Source: Bacteriovoracaceae bacterium UBA7695 (GTDB taxonomy: Bacteria > Bdellovibrionota > Bacteriovoracia > Bacteriovoracales > Bacteriovoracaceae). From it: a stretch of DNA of 20,891 nucleotides. This document shows, piece after piece, positions 7,760 to 15,004 of the stretch. The notes beneath the pieces were generated by a model that saw only the letters and a program-made list of their open reading frames with translations, made no database searches and was not told the origin of the DNA. The first letter of the stretch is position 1. Every line of letters starts with the position of its first letter. The translations under genes and the position numbers were made by a program. The DNA lies in assembly GCA_002482685.1 (NCBI GenBank), contig DLGL01000096.1, positions 30,850 to 51,740 on the forward strand, in the 5' to 3' direction.

Positions 7760-7780
7760 TAGGGAGGTTAGACCCCCCTA
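7760..7780 (-). promoter_or_regulatory. GC-rich leader hairpin overlapping the ribosome binding site of the aminotransferase gene
   Basis: Read on the minus strand, TAGGGGGG, loop TCTAA and CCTCCCTA form an 8-bp stem with one G-U pair. It ends 9 bases before the ATG and touches the AGGA ribosome binding site. No T-run follows, so it is not an intrinsic terminator for the upstream gene. It could modulate translation. Confidence 0.4.
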
Positions 7781-7811
7781 TTGTATCAAAAGTTTCATTT
7801 TTTGAAAGGAA

Positions 7812-8672
7812 CTACTTAAAGCTAACTTGAATTGGACAGTGATCAGAGACAGACTGATAGTCGATACCTAAATCTTCAGGGGTGGCATCCCGGCAGTCGA
7901 GCTTTGCACAATGAGCGCCGAGCTGAATATCTTCAACGTCTTTAGTCATACTCTCTTTGACGACGATATGGTCAAGGATAGAAGACTGGTGAAGTCCATT
8001 GCCCAGTATTCCTGTCCAATAACTTGTGCAGCCAAGGTTTTCAGACATTGTTTTATATTTTGAAACTGCCAAAAAACTTGAGAATTGATCGTAATCTGCA
8101 TCTTTAAGATTATAACCAGTGGTATTCAAGTCACCCATTAAGATGAGATTCTGAGAGCTAAACTTTTTTGCTAATTGGGCCAGAAGTTGATACTGCGTCC
8201 AGCGCTGCCTCATAGCAGATTCCGCCCCACCTGCTTTCAAATGAAGAGCAGCAAAAACATAATTTTTCTTGGTAGCGACTTCTTGCAATGTAACAATTAG
8301 AGCAGGCCGCAAACTTCCACACTTATTATCAGAACTAGAAAATTTGAGATCTTCAGCAGAAGAAATGAACTTAAAAGTCTTAGGATTGAAAACGATGGCC
8401 AGCTTCTGACGACCGAAACCGCCGCAGTCTGAAGTAATCGTCTGGTAACCAGGCAGGTTTGTGTTAATCAATGATGTAAAAGCTGCTGTATTCACAACCT
8501 CAACAAAACCCATGACATCACTTTTAAATTCTTTGAGATTTTTCCCAAGCTGGCCCAGGTCTGTCGCTCCAGCTCCAGGGTCTTTATTAAAATTTCTAAT
8601 ATTGTAGTGAGTGACGTTCCAACCGGCCCATGCATGAGACCCGAGGAGAAGCAGAAGAGCGATAAATTTCAT
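7812..8672 (-). CDS. Secreted endonuclease/exonuclease/phosphatase (EEP) family protein
   Basis: The product has the EEP (DNase I-like) fold motifs in order: HYNIRNF (Asn24), FVEV (Glu58, metal ligand), LHLKAGG, GDLNT and a C-terminal SDHCPI. These place it among metal-dependent phosphoesterases that cut DNA or other phosphodiesters. I chose the ATG at 8672 (286 aa) because it opens a clean signal peptide, MKFIALLLLLGSHAWA|G. The frame is open up to an ATG at 8729 (305 aa), but that adds a polar, charged extension before the signal. An ATG at 8684 is also possible. Several Cys residues fit a disulfide-containing exported enzyme. A role as an external nuclease, for example in scavenging or prey degradation, is an inference. 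Confidence 0.87.
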   Translation of the reverse strand: MKFIALLLLLGSHAWAGWNVTHYNIRNFNKDPGAGATDLGQLGKNLKEFKSDVMGFVEVVNTAAFTSLINTNLPGYQTITSDCGGFGRQKLAIVFNPKTFKFISSAEDLKFSSSDNKCGSLRPALIVTLQEVATKKNYVFAALHLKAGGAESAMRQRWTQYQLLAQLAKKFSSQNLILMGDLNTTGYNLKDADYDQFSSFLAVSKYKTMSENLGCTSYWTGILGNGLHQSSILDHIVVKESMTKDVEDIQLGAHCAKLDCRDATPEDLGIDYQSVSDHCPIQVSFK

Positions 8673-8754
8673 TTTTACATCCATGTAAAGTTCTGCATAA
8701 ATTGAATGATTTCTATCTATTTTTGGCAATTGATTAATTCAAAAAGATTCTGTC

Positions 8755-9192
8755 TTAACCTAAAGCTAACAACGATGATTGTATTTTCGTTATGTTCAAC
8801 CTGGCCTCTTCAGGTGAAACCTTAGCTGCGTCAAAATCTTTCATCCTTAGCCATGGTGGATCATAAAATTGGGGATCACTGTCGTAGCGAGGGAAAAAAT
8901 GCCAGTGCACATGGGCAACAACGTTTCCTAAACTGCACATATTCATTTTTTTTGGCGAAAATGCTGACTCAATGGCCTTTGATGATTTCATCATTTCCTG
9001 AAAAACCTCCGTCTGTAGGGGCAGAGGCATATCGGACATTTCCTTGTAATGCTCTTTGGCCACCAGAACTGAGTATCCTTGATAAAACTGATGCTCACCC
9101 AGCATAAGATAGCTGTGCTTAAACTCGTGAATGAGGTACGGATAATTATGATTCTGAGTTTTAGTAACTCTCTCACAAAGAGGACAATTCAT
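8755..9192 (-). CDS. HIT family protein (histidine triad nucleotide hydrolase/transferase)
   Basis: This 145-residue cytoplasmic protein carries the histidine triad AHVHWHFFPRY, with His94, His96 and His98; His96 is the expected nucleophile that attacks the alpha-phosphate of nucleotides such as Ap4A or AMP-lysine. MNCPLCE (Cys3, Cys6) resembles the N-terminal zinc-binding pair of Fhit/GalT-like HIT proteins. GYSVLVAKEHYKEM is the typical substrate-pocket strand and helix (usually GH-LI-PK-H). A strong ribosome binding site (AAGGA) precedes the start. It lies 8 bases downstream of the 2OG oxygenase gene, so the two probably form an operon. Confidence 0.9.
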   Translation of the reverse strand: MNCPLCERVTKTQNHNYPYLIHEFKHSYLMLGEHQFYQGYSVLVAKEHYKEMSDMPLPLQTEVFQEMMKSSKAIESAFSPKKMNMCSLGNVVAHVHWHFFPRYDSDPQFYDPPWLRMKDFDAAKVSPEEARLNITKIQSSLLALG

Positions 9193-9200
9193 TTTCTTCC

Positions 9201-9785
9201 TTAGGTCAGAATTTTTGTATGCATCCAGCCTGTGAGGCTTCTTCTTTCTTTATGACAGACTTTTACCTCATGGGGAAAATCCCTACTTAAAAAAACCACA
9301 AGTGAGCCCGGTTCCGGGAGGATGGTTTCAAGAACTTCATTCTGTTTATTATAAAGGATTAGTTCGCCTCCATCTTTATTTTCCCACTCCGTGTGGACAT
9401 AAAAAATAAAGGACAGGCAACGAGATGAATCCGTCTCGAATTGATCTAAATGTTTCTTATAAAAACTACCGGAGGGATAGCGGGCAAGGTGGCATTCAAA
9501 ATCTTTCACTCCCAAATACAGATGCTGATTCAAAGCAGACTTTAAATTTTCTAAAAGGGAGAGAGTAAATAAAGCTTCTTTCTTTGGATTAAGGGGATCC
9601 AACCAACAGATCCAATCTCCGCGAATCTCTTCTATCCTCTGTGGGCCTTTATTTTTTCCAACCCGTGCCGCGTGAAAAGTCTCATTAAAGAGTGGGGCCA
9701 TCTCTAATAAATGCTCTGGCTTAAGGATTTGCTGCTGGTAGCTATATCCTTTATGAGTTAATTCTTGAATAATCTGGTCAAACAT
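9201..9785 (-). CDS. 2OG-Fe(II) oxygenase family protein (prolyl-4-hydroxylase-like)
   Basis: This 194-residue protein has the double-stranded beta-helix motifs of Fe(II)/2-oxoglutarate dioxygenases. HLDQF supplies the HxD pair (His112, Asp114), FPHEV the distal His172 and RRSLTGWMH the 2OG-binding Arg (181/182). The preceding YPSGSFYKKHLD and the strand SFIFYVHTEW resemble the P4Hc/SM-20-like group, which hydroxylates protein side chains; other substrates are possible. No signal peptide is present, so it should be cytoplasmic. The ribosome binding site is weak. It is the first gene of a likely two-gene operon with the HIT protein. Confidence 0.87.
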   Translation of the reverse strand: MFDQIIQELTHKGYSYQQQILKPEHLLEMAPLFNETFHAARVGKNKGPQRIEEIRGDWICWLDPLNPKKEALFTLSLLENLKSALNQHLYLGVKDFECHLARYPSGSFYKKHLDQFETDSSRCLSFIFYVHTEWENKDGGELILYNKQNEVLETILPEPGSLVVFLSRDFPHEVKVCHKERRSLTGWMHTKILT

Positions 9786-9856
9786 TTAGTGGACTCTGGG
9801 TAATTTGGTCTTCTATTATTGTACGAGTAAAAACGATACATGCAAAAGGGGTTTCC

Positions 9857-10342
9857 ATGAAACTTTTAGCTCTCATTCTGACACTCAGTTTTTCTCTTTC
9901 TGCGGCAGCAAGCTGGCGCTCAGAAACAACTCGCACTCTTAATGAGTATGCCTATGCATGTGATGATACAAAGGTAACCGTGGACTCTATCGTCGCCAAT
10001 GAGCACATCAAAGGTCACATCACTGGTCTTCCAACCGAGGCACTTGAAAAATTTAAAGTCGTTTTCTATGTAAAGACTAACATCTGGTATGTACATCCTT
10101 ACGCATTCTACGCCGGTCAGCCTGAGGGTTATAGTTATTCGAACTTAACTAACGATGGTGAATTTACAATCAAATCTGTTCAGCGTGGAGTTCCTTCAAA
10201 AACTCTGGCGGCAGTTGTTGTCCCTAAATCTTTTAAAATTAAAGCTACAAAATGGTGGCTCAATCCGCTCTTTGGATTTTTAGGTGGTGTTCTGAAATAT
10301 GATTGTGCCTATACTTTAGTGGATGGTAACGGCGACTTCTAA
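9857..10342 (+). CDS. Secreted protein of unknown function
   Basis: This 161-residue protein starts after AAAAGGGG and has a signal peptide (residues 1-18, ...SAAA|S). The mature part is rich in aromatic residues and beta-forming stretches (FKVVFYVKTNIWYVHPYAFY, YSYSNLTNDGEFTI). It has two Cys residues (YACDD near the N-terminus, KYDCAY near the C-terminus) that could pair. A WWLNPLFGFLGGVL segment near the end is moderately hydrophobic. It has its own upstream region, divergent from the 2OG oxygenase gene, and its stop overlaps the convergent MATE gene by 4 bases. I do not recognise the family. Confidence 0.85.
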   Translation: MKLLALILTLSFSLSAAASWRSETTRTLNEYAYACDDTKVTVDSIVANEHIKGHITGLPTEALEKFKVVFYVKTNIWYVHPYAFYAGQPEGYSYSNLTNDGEFTIKSVQRGVPSKTLAAVVVPKSFKIKATKWWLNPLFGFLGGVLKYDCAYTLVDGNGDF

Positions 10343-11655
10343 GAGTTTGCCACTAACAATCTCATCTGCCGCTTAAGAACTAAACCTAACATCATGGCCA
10401 CCAAGGCTAATGATAATGCCAATCCGAACCAAAATCCTTGAGCTTCCATCCCGCGGTGGAAGCCAAGATAATAACCTAGTGGTATTCCAATAACCCAATA
10501 GCCAACGAAGATGGCAATCGATGAAGGCTTAGTAACGTTAAGTCCTCTCAGGACTCCTGACAGTGTCACCTGTGCTCCATCAAATAATTGAAAGCAGGCG
10601 ACCCAAAATAGTAACTTCGTTCCCCAGTTAATAACATCTACATCCTGAGTGTATAATTTTAATATCCCTTCAGGAAAAAAGTAGAAGGTCGCTCCCATCA
10701 ATATCGCTATAAAGACCGATAAGCCCAGACTCACTTGAGCGAAAAGTCCAATCAGAGAATAGTTTTTTTCTCCATAAGCATGCCCCACTTTAACTGATAC
10801 GGCCGAGGAAATTGATAACGGAATCATAAACGCCAGAGAAGCAATATTGAGGCATAGATTATTTCCTGCAACCTGATCCTCAGAAAAACGGCCTACAAAC
10901 AAAGTCACTGAACAAAATGCCAACACTTCAAAGAAAAAAGTCCCTGTAATCGGTAGTCCCACTCTAAACATCTCACGCATCAGTTTCCAGTCCAGAGTTT
11001 TGGAGGTTTTCCAAAATTTCCAGGACATGAAAAAGAGAACAAAAGACATTGTCATTCTGCAGATGAGGCTCGCCCAGGCCAGTCCTGATTCTTTTAATTC
11101 AGGAAACCCATACAGACCAAAAACCAATAGAACATTGATTCCTAGGTTGAAACCAGCAGCACCAATGGCGGTAATATTGGCGGCCATGGTTTTTTCCTGA
11201 GACTGGTAGAATTCTTTCACACCCTGATAAAGGCCCAGACCAAAAGTTGAGAAACTGGTGACGAGTATATACTCCTGAATAATTGGATTTAACTGGGGAC
11301 CGTAATCTAATACGGGAACTAAAAAATAACTTAACAACGACAGGGCACAAGAGATTAATGAAATCAGAAGACTGTAACAAATTATTGTCCAATAGGTGTC
11401 ACGTACATCCTCACCTTTGCCACGCAATTGGGCCAGCATGGGACTGATAGAAAACTGCATACCAAGAAGCGAGATCTGTATGGGATTAAGAATAGCTGTC
11501 GCAAGGCCAATGGCGGCTAGACATTCTTTAGAATACCTTCCAGCAACAATCATATCTCCAGTCCCGATTAACATGAGGCCTATTTGCCCAAAGATAATCG
11601 GTACAGCAAAAATAAGTATCTGTTTCAGGGCTTCAGGTCGCTTGATTGTTTGCAT
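10339..11655 (-). CDS. MATE family efflux transporter (NorM-like)
   Basis: This 438-residue polytopic inner-membrane protein has a length and a spacing of hydrophobic helices consistent with the 12-helix MATE fold, which exports cationic or other drugs in exchange for Na+ or H+. The N-terminal IFAVPIIFGQIGLMLIGTGDMIVAG is the typical MATE helix 1 with its following loop. The repeat in the second half begins around MFRVGLPITGTFFFEVLAF, and VTLSGVLRGLNVTKPS is the conserved C-terminal-lobe loop. Its ATG shares one base with the stop of the deformylase gene (TAATG), so translation of the two is coupled. The 3' end overlaps a convergent gene by 4 bases. The substrate is not predictable. Confidence 0.93.
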   Translation of the reverse strand: MQTIKRPEALKQILIFAVPIIFGQIGLMLIGTGDMIVAGRYSKECLAAIGLATAILNPIQISLLGMQFSISPMLAQLRGKGEDVRDTYWTIICYSLLISLISCALSLLSYFLVPVLDYGPQLNPIIQEYILVTSFSTFGLGLYQGVKEFYQSQEKTMAANITAIGAAGFNLGINVLLVFGLYGFPELKESGLAWASLICRMTMSFVLFFMSWKFWKTSKTLDWKLMREMFRVGLPITGTFFFEVLAFCSVTLFVGRFSEDQVAGNNLCLNIASLAFMIPLSISSAVSVKVGHAYGEKNYSLIGLFAQVSLGLSVFIAILMGATFYFFPEGILKLYTQDVDVINWGTKLLFWVACFQLFDGAQVTLSGVLRGLNVTKPSSIAIFVGYWVIGIPLGYYLGFHRGMEAQGFWFGLALSLALVAMMLGLVLKRQMRLLVANS

Positions 11656-12197
11656 TAATCTATGCTTTCTTTGGAGAGAATAAACTGATCATACTCTTCC
11701 TGATATGTAAGAAGTGTTGGATCTTTTATTCGATCAATATAAAGTTTACCAAAAAGATGATCAAGTTCATGTTGAACAACAGTGGCAAGAAACCCTTCCG
11801 CCTGAAGAGTCTGCTCTTTTCCTGTTTCATCAAGATAGTTAACCTTGATCAGTTGTGGTCTCTCAACAAAACCGCGAAGGCCTGGAACTGACAAACATCC
11901 TTCCCAATATCCCCGACTCTCCGGGGATAAGATTTCAATCACTGGGTTCACAAAAACTGTAAATGGAAGATTAATTTCCTGCCCATAACGATTCAAACTC
12001 AAAAGCTCGATAACACAAACTTTTAATGAGACACCTATCTGAGGAGCCGCGATGCCAATGCCACCGTAGTGTTTCATGGAGTCTCGCAAATCTGCGATTA
12101 GCCGACTGAACTTGTCAGAGTTAATCTCATCCAGGGCCACATCCCTGGCCACTTCTCTCAATACTGGATTTCCCATACGACAAATGGGTTGAATCAT
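11655..12197 (-). CDS. def: Peptide deformylase
   Basis: This 180-residue metalloenzyme removes the formyl group from the initiator Met of new proteins. All three signature motifs are present: GIGIAAPQ (46-53), EGCLS (99-103, metal ligand Cys101) and HELDH (143-147, metal ligands His143 and His147, catalytic Glu144). The sequence after motif 2, VPGLRGFVERP, resembles that of secondary proteobacterial deformylases. The gene is not next to fmt or priA, as the housekeeping def often is, but coupled to a MATE exporter. A strong ribosome binding site (GGGAGAGG) supports this start. Whether another def exists in the genome cannot be seen here. Confidence 0.95.
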   Translation of the reverse strand: MIQPICRMGNPVLREVARDVALDEINSDKFSRLIADLRDSMKHYGGIGIAAPQIGVSLKVCVIELLSLNRYGQEINLPFTVFVNPVIEILSPESRGYWEGCLSVPGLRGFVERPQLIKVNYLDETGKEQTLQAEGFLATVVQHELDHLFGKLYIDRIKDPTLLTYQEEYDQFILSKESID

Positions 12198-12264
12198 AAA
12201 ACCTCTCCCAGAAGACTCATGTTTAGGCAGTCAGAACCGATCAGTTTTATCAAATAGGATAAAC

Positions 12265-13002
12265 ATGAACTTTATTAATTTTCTAAGTGCTGCTGGACTT
12301 TATCTTCTCATCTCTCTGCCCACTTATGCTACAGCTGTTGAAGAGAAAAATTTAAATTTCATGCCTAAAATTCAAAATCTCATGAAAGGTGATGTTCATT
12401 ACTCAGTAGAGCTTTTGGATCCTGCTAAGCTGGAAGTGAAGTATCCTGATCTATCCTCTTTAGACTCTTTAGGTTTTATCAAAAATAAGAGTATAAAAAT
12501 TCTCATCGCCAAATCAGTCTATATGGTTGAAAAGCCTGCGGGATTTTTTGATCACTTGAACACTGGGGATGAGCGATTTCTAAAGCATACGTTTCGTGAT
12601 CTTAGCCTCATGAAAATAAGTGAGAATCATTTTAAAGTTCAATCATCCGGAGAAACTCCCTATTCCTACATGATGGACACATATTTTGATTCAGATGAAA
12701 TTAGCACACTCCCAAATGCTAAAGTCATCAGGGCAGTGACCCAGGCCAGGCGCCTGGATGTTATATCCCTCAGCTCATCGTCAACGCTGTTTCGAGAATC
12801 TACCAAGTTTAGTGATTTTGCTAAGGGAAAAGTGTTAGTCAGTTCATTCATTCCTTTGAAAGAAAATAGAACTTTGGTGATTTCTTATGCACTGACTGCT
12901 ATCAAAACTGAATTTGCGGTGAAAGAAAACTTAAAGAGAATTTTTAGAAATGAGATTTTGCAGGCTAAAAGGCTTACAGATAATTACAAGTCCCAAGAAT
13001 AA
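12265..13002 (+). CDS. Secreted protein of unknown function
   Basis: This 245-residue protein begins after AGGATAAAC with a signal peptide (residues about 1-24, ...PTYATA|V). The mature part lacks Cys. It reads as a mixed alpha/beta domain: KNKSIKILIAKSVYMVEKPAGFF, a central NHFKVQSSGETPYSYMMDTYF, and a final segment KGKVLVSSFIPLKENRTLVISYALTAI followed by an amphipathic C-terminal helix (VKENLKRIFRNEI). The strand-loop-strand end and terminal helix vaguely recall START/SRPBCC-type domains, but no motif confirms this. It is divergent from def, with 67 bases between starts, and convergent with the hibernation-factor gene. Confidence 0.85.
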   Translation: MNFINFLSAAGLYLLISLPTYATAVEEKNLNFMPKIQNLMKGDVHYSVELLDPAKLEVKYPDLSSLDSLGFIKNKSIKILIAKSVYMVEKPAGFFDHLNTGDERFLKHTFRDLSLMKISENHFKVQSSGETPYSYMMDTYFDSDEISTLPNAKVIRAVTQARRLDVISLSSSSTLFRESTKFSDFAKGKVLVSSFIPLKENRTLVISYALTAIKTEFAVKENLKRIFRNEILQAKRLTDNYKSQE

Positions 13003-13028
13003 AACAGGTCCCCGTTAGGGAACCTGTT
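12993..13028 (-). terminator. Intrinsic terminator overlapping the end of the hibernation factor gene
   Basis: AACAGGTCCCC and GGGAACCTGTT pair with one bulged base around a short loop (13003-13028). On the minus strand the stem is followed by TTTTATTCTT. The stem includes the last codons and stop of the minus-strand gene. It may also help stop the convergent gene. Confidence 0.7.
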
Positions 13029-13347
13029 CGTATTTCATTCGAGAAAACATCTTTCTATGAATTCTATCTTTTACTTTTTTCTTTTGCTCACCTAGCGAGC
13101 GCATCGCCTTATCGATGGCCGTAGCGAGTGCTTCATAAAGATTTTCACCATGAGAATTAAATGCATAGTCTTGATGAAAGTTATGGATCGCAAGGCTTGT
13201 GACGTAACTCTTATTCTCATATTTCAAATTTACATGAATGTTGGCCGAGGGTGAGAGGTATTTGTTTAACTTACTTACTCGGTCTTCTACAAATTGTTTA
13301 GACCATGGAGAATTATCCAGATTTTGATAATGAACTTGGACATGCAT
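13015..13347 (-). CDS. hpf: Ribosome hibernation promoting factor, short form (HPF/RaiA family)
   Basis: This 110-residue protein belongs to the HPF/RaiA (sigma-54 modulation protein) family, which binds the decoding region of the 30S subunit and silences ribosomes in stationary phase or stress. It has the beta-alpha-beta-beta-beta-alpha order: HVQVHYQNLDNS, helix WSKQFVEDRVSKLNKYL, strands ANIHVNLKYENKSYVTSLAI and DYAFNSHGENLY, then the long basic helix EALATAIDKAMRSLGEQKKKVKDR. It lacks the C-terminal dimerisation domain of long HPF, so the short form is expected. A strong AAGGAG ribosome binding site precedes the start. Confidence 0.9.
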   Translation of the reverse strand: MHVQVHYQNLDNSPWSKQFVEDRVSKLNKYLSPSANIHVNLKYENKSYVTSLAIHNFHQDYAFNSHGENLYEALATAIDKAMRSLGEQKKKVKDRIHRKMFSRMKYEQVP

Positions 13348-13419
13348 AAATGCTCCTTTTTAGCGTTGGATAAATACTAACAAAGAGGGTTGTGTTGATA
13401 CATTCAGAAAATTCGAGGT

Positions 13420-13444
13420 AACCCTTAAGTACTAATTAAGGGTT
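13420..13444 (-). terminator. Stem-loop at the stop codon of the LysR-type gene
   Basis: AACCCTTAA (13420-13428) and TTAAGGGTT (13436-13444) form a perfect 9-bp stem with a 7-base loop. The stop codon lies in the stem. The minus-strand sequence that follows has only a short, delayed T-run (ATTTT), so it may be a weak terminator or an mRNA 3' end stabiliser. Confidence 0.5.
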
Positions 13445-14323
13445 GATTAAAAAGCTCTTCATTGCGTGAAGGGCCAGTGGATTCAGAATTTTTCTTTTCC
13501 CGATAATCATCCAGACTTCTTCCTGGATTTCTTTAATAGGATGAAGCTCGATTAGAAGTTTTTTTTCAATCAGCTGAGGGACACTGTTTTTCATAACAAT
13601 AATTAATCCTAAACCTCTAAGAGCAAGATCAATTTCAGTCGCCTTATCTTCAACTTCGGCAATGACATCAAGTTTAAGTTTCTTATCCAGAAAGTAATTA
13701 TCCAGTTTTTGACGAAGACTTGAATCATACGTAGGAAGAATAAAAGGTATTTTTCCAATCTCCCCTAACTTACCTTTTAAATTTTTAAATTTTGGATGGC
13801 CAATTATCACCAGACTTTCTTTCATTAACAGTTTCGATTCATAAATAAATGAGTTATCAACAGCTGGCACAGAATTAGTGAGGATGAGATCTAGTTTGTA
13901 TTCATTTTGAAGCCTGATAAGTTCTTCTCTGTTACTTTCTTTAAGTACCACTTTGCATTTTTTTGTTTCAATTAAAAAAGTCAGCAGTTCATCAGAGATT
14001 GATTTTGGAATTGTGTCCTGGCACCCAATCTCAATTTTGTTTCTTTCATTTTTATGAGTTCTGTCTCCGATAGTATCTCGCAGTTCAAAGCCAAGTTTAA
14101 AAATGTCTTTTGCATATTCAAAAACAATAGAACCAGACTCAGTGAGAAGGAGCTTATTACCCACTCTATCAAAAAGTGGTGTTTTTAGGGATTCTTCTAG
14201 TTCTTTTAGCTGCATACTTAGGGCCGGCGAACTTATTAGTAATTTTTTTGAGGCCTGAGAGATGGAGCCCTGTTCAGCTATTTGGTAAAAATAGTAAAGT
14301 TGGTTGTAATTTAAAGGAACCAT
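13436..14323 (-). CDS. LysR-type transcriptional regulator, NhaR-like
   Basis: This 295-residue regulator has an N-terminal winged helix-turn-helix (about residues 4-63: LNYNQLYYFYQIAEQGSISQASKKL...) and a C-terminal periplasmic-binding-protein-like effector domain (about 90-290). The phrase LNYNQLYYFY followed by EQGSISQAS, TPLFDR and LLLTESGSIVFEYAKDIFKLGFEL resembles NhaR, the activator of a Na+/H+ antiporter gene, more than typical CysB or MetR types. No antiporter gene lies in the window, so the NhaR function is not supported by context. The divergent neighbour at 14545 and the inverted repeat between them fit the usual LysR control of a divergent target. A GGAG ribosome binding site supports the start. 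Confidence 0.92.
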   Translation of the reverse strand: MVPLNYNQLYYFYQIAEQGSISQASKKLLISSPALSMQLKELEESLKTPLFDRVGNKLLLTESGSIVFEYAKDIFKLGFELRDTIGDRTHKNERNKIEIGCQDTIPKSISDELLTFLIETKKCKVVLKESNREELIRLQNEYKLDLILTNSVPAVDNSFIYESKLLMKESLVIIGHPKFKNLKGKLGEIGKIPFILPTYDSSLRQKLDNYFLDKKLKLDVIAEVEDKATEIDLALRGLGLIIVMKNSVPQLIEKKLLIELHPIKEIQEEVWMIIGKRKILNPLALHAMKSFLINP

Positions 14324-14439
14324 CTAGAGTCTCCAATTATTCAATACTTATCAATTCCTCCATTCTCACCCAGAACAGATGAAAGCGTCCAATATTTAGG
14401 CAGCTGTTAGAAAATACACACATTTTACCCTTCTAAGTA

Positions 14440-14457
14440 GTTGTTTTACAAAACAAC
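14440..14457. promoter_or_regulatory. Inverted repeat, possible operator between the LysR-type gene and the 14545 gene
   Basis: GTTGTTTT and AAAACAAC are exact reverse complements separated by two bases. The site lies midway between two divergent genes and a few bases upstream of the promoter-like element at 14461, where LysR-type activators often bind. Confidence 0.45.
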
Positions 14458-14460
14458 TTT

Positions 14461-14477
14461 TTGGCACCTGGCTTGTA
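14461..14477 (+). promoter_or_regulatory. Sigma-54-like promoter candidate for the 14545 gene
   Basis: TTGGCACCTGGCTTGTA matches the sigma-54 consensus (YTGGCACG-N4-TTGCW) well in the -24 part. It has TTG in the -12 part, but the usual GC is GT. It lies about 70 bases upstream of the start codon. A sigma-70 reading of the same region is also possible. Confidence 0.35.
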
Positions 14478-14544
14478 CTAAGGAAAGCACAAGGGTCCTG
14501 GACAGGAAGTCTAAAAAGCCCTCCAACAAACACAGGGGAACTTT

Positions 14545-14910
14545 ATGAAACTATCAGCAATTTTTGGATTTTTAGGCCTTCTACTTATGGTCCACTCTTA
14601 TAATTCATTTGCCGGAATCGAATGCCAGACGGCCTTCGGGGAAAAGAGCTTCGTGATCGAAGATGGCCGTATCTCATTTAACAAAGAAGACGCTTCAGGG
14701 GTTAGCCGCGCTATCTCTTCAGTTTCTGGAGATTCAGTTAGAACCCATACAAAACATTTAGGCTTTACCAAGACTCTCTACATAGACGGTAACAAACACC
14801 GTATCAACGTCCAAAACACTAATGAGTTTTCGGATGTTAACGATTACCTTTCCATTACGTCACCTAAAGGGCATCAGATGACATACCCCCTCTCTTGTCA
14901 CTCTGTCTGA
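14545..14910 (+). CDS. Small secreted protein, unknown function
   Basis: This 121-residue protein starts after AGGGG and has a signal peptide (residues 1-23, ...YNSFA|G). The mature chain starts GIECQTAFGEKSFVIEDGRISF and ends YPLSCHSV, so its two Cys residues, near the two ends, could form one disulfide closing a small beta-rich domain. It has an unusually long and structured promoter region shared with the divergent LysR-type regulator and a strong terminator after the stop. This suggests a single, regulated transcript. The family is not recognised. Confidence 0.85.
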   Translation: MKLSAIFGFLGLLLMVHSYNSFAGIECQTAFGEKSFVIEDGRISFNKEDASGVSRAISSVSGDSVRTHTKHLGFTKTLYIDGNKHRINVQNTNEFSDVNDYLSITSPKGHQMTYPLSCHSV

Positions 14911-14928
14911 TAGTTGAAACCCCCTGTT

Positions 14929-14967
14929 AAAAAAAGGGGCTAGGCGGGATGCCGATGCCCCTTTTTT
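14929..14967 (+). terminator. Intrinsic terminator of the 14545 gene
   Basis: AAAAAAGGGGC and GCCCCTTTTTT pair around a 16-base loop that can itself fold weakly (GGC/GCC). The stem ends in a T6 run. An upstream CCCCCT at 14920-14925 could pair with the same AGGGG and compete with this stem. Confidence 0.85.
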
Positions 14968-15004
14968 AATTTCCATTTCATGCTTCAATTGCTAGTTTCC
15001 CAGG

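Noticed and set aside
7812..8729. Use of the upstream ATG at 8729 for the EEP-family gene
   Set aside because: It adds a charged 19-residue extension ahead of a clean signal peptide; the start at 8672 explains the export signal better.
14176..14382. 68-codon plus-strand frame opposite the LysR-type gene
   Set aside because: It lies antisense to the helix-turn-helix coding region and crosses the divergent promoter region without a ribosome binding site.
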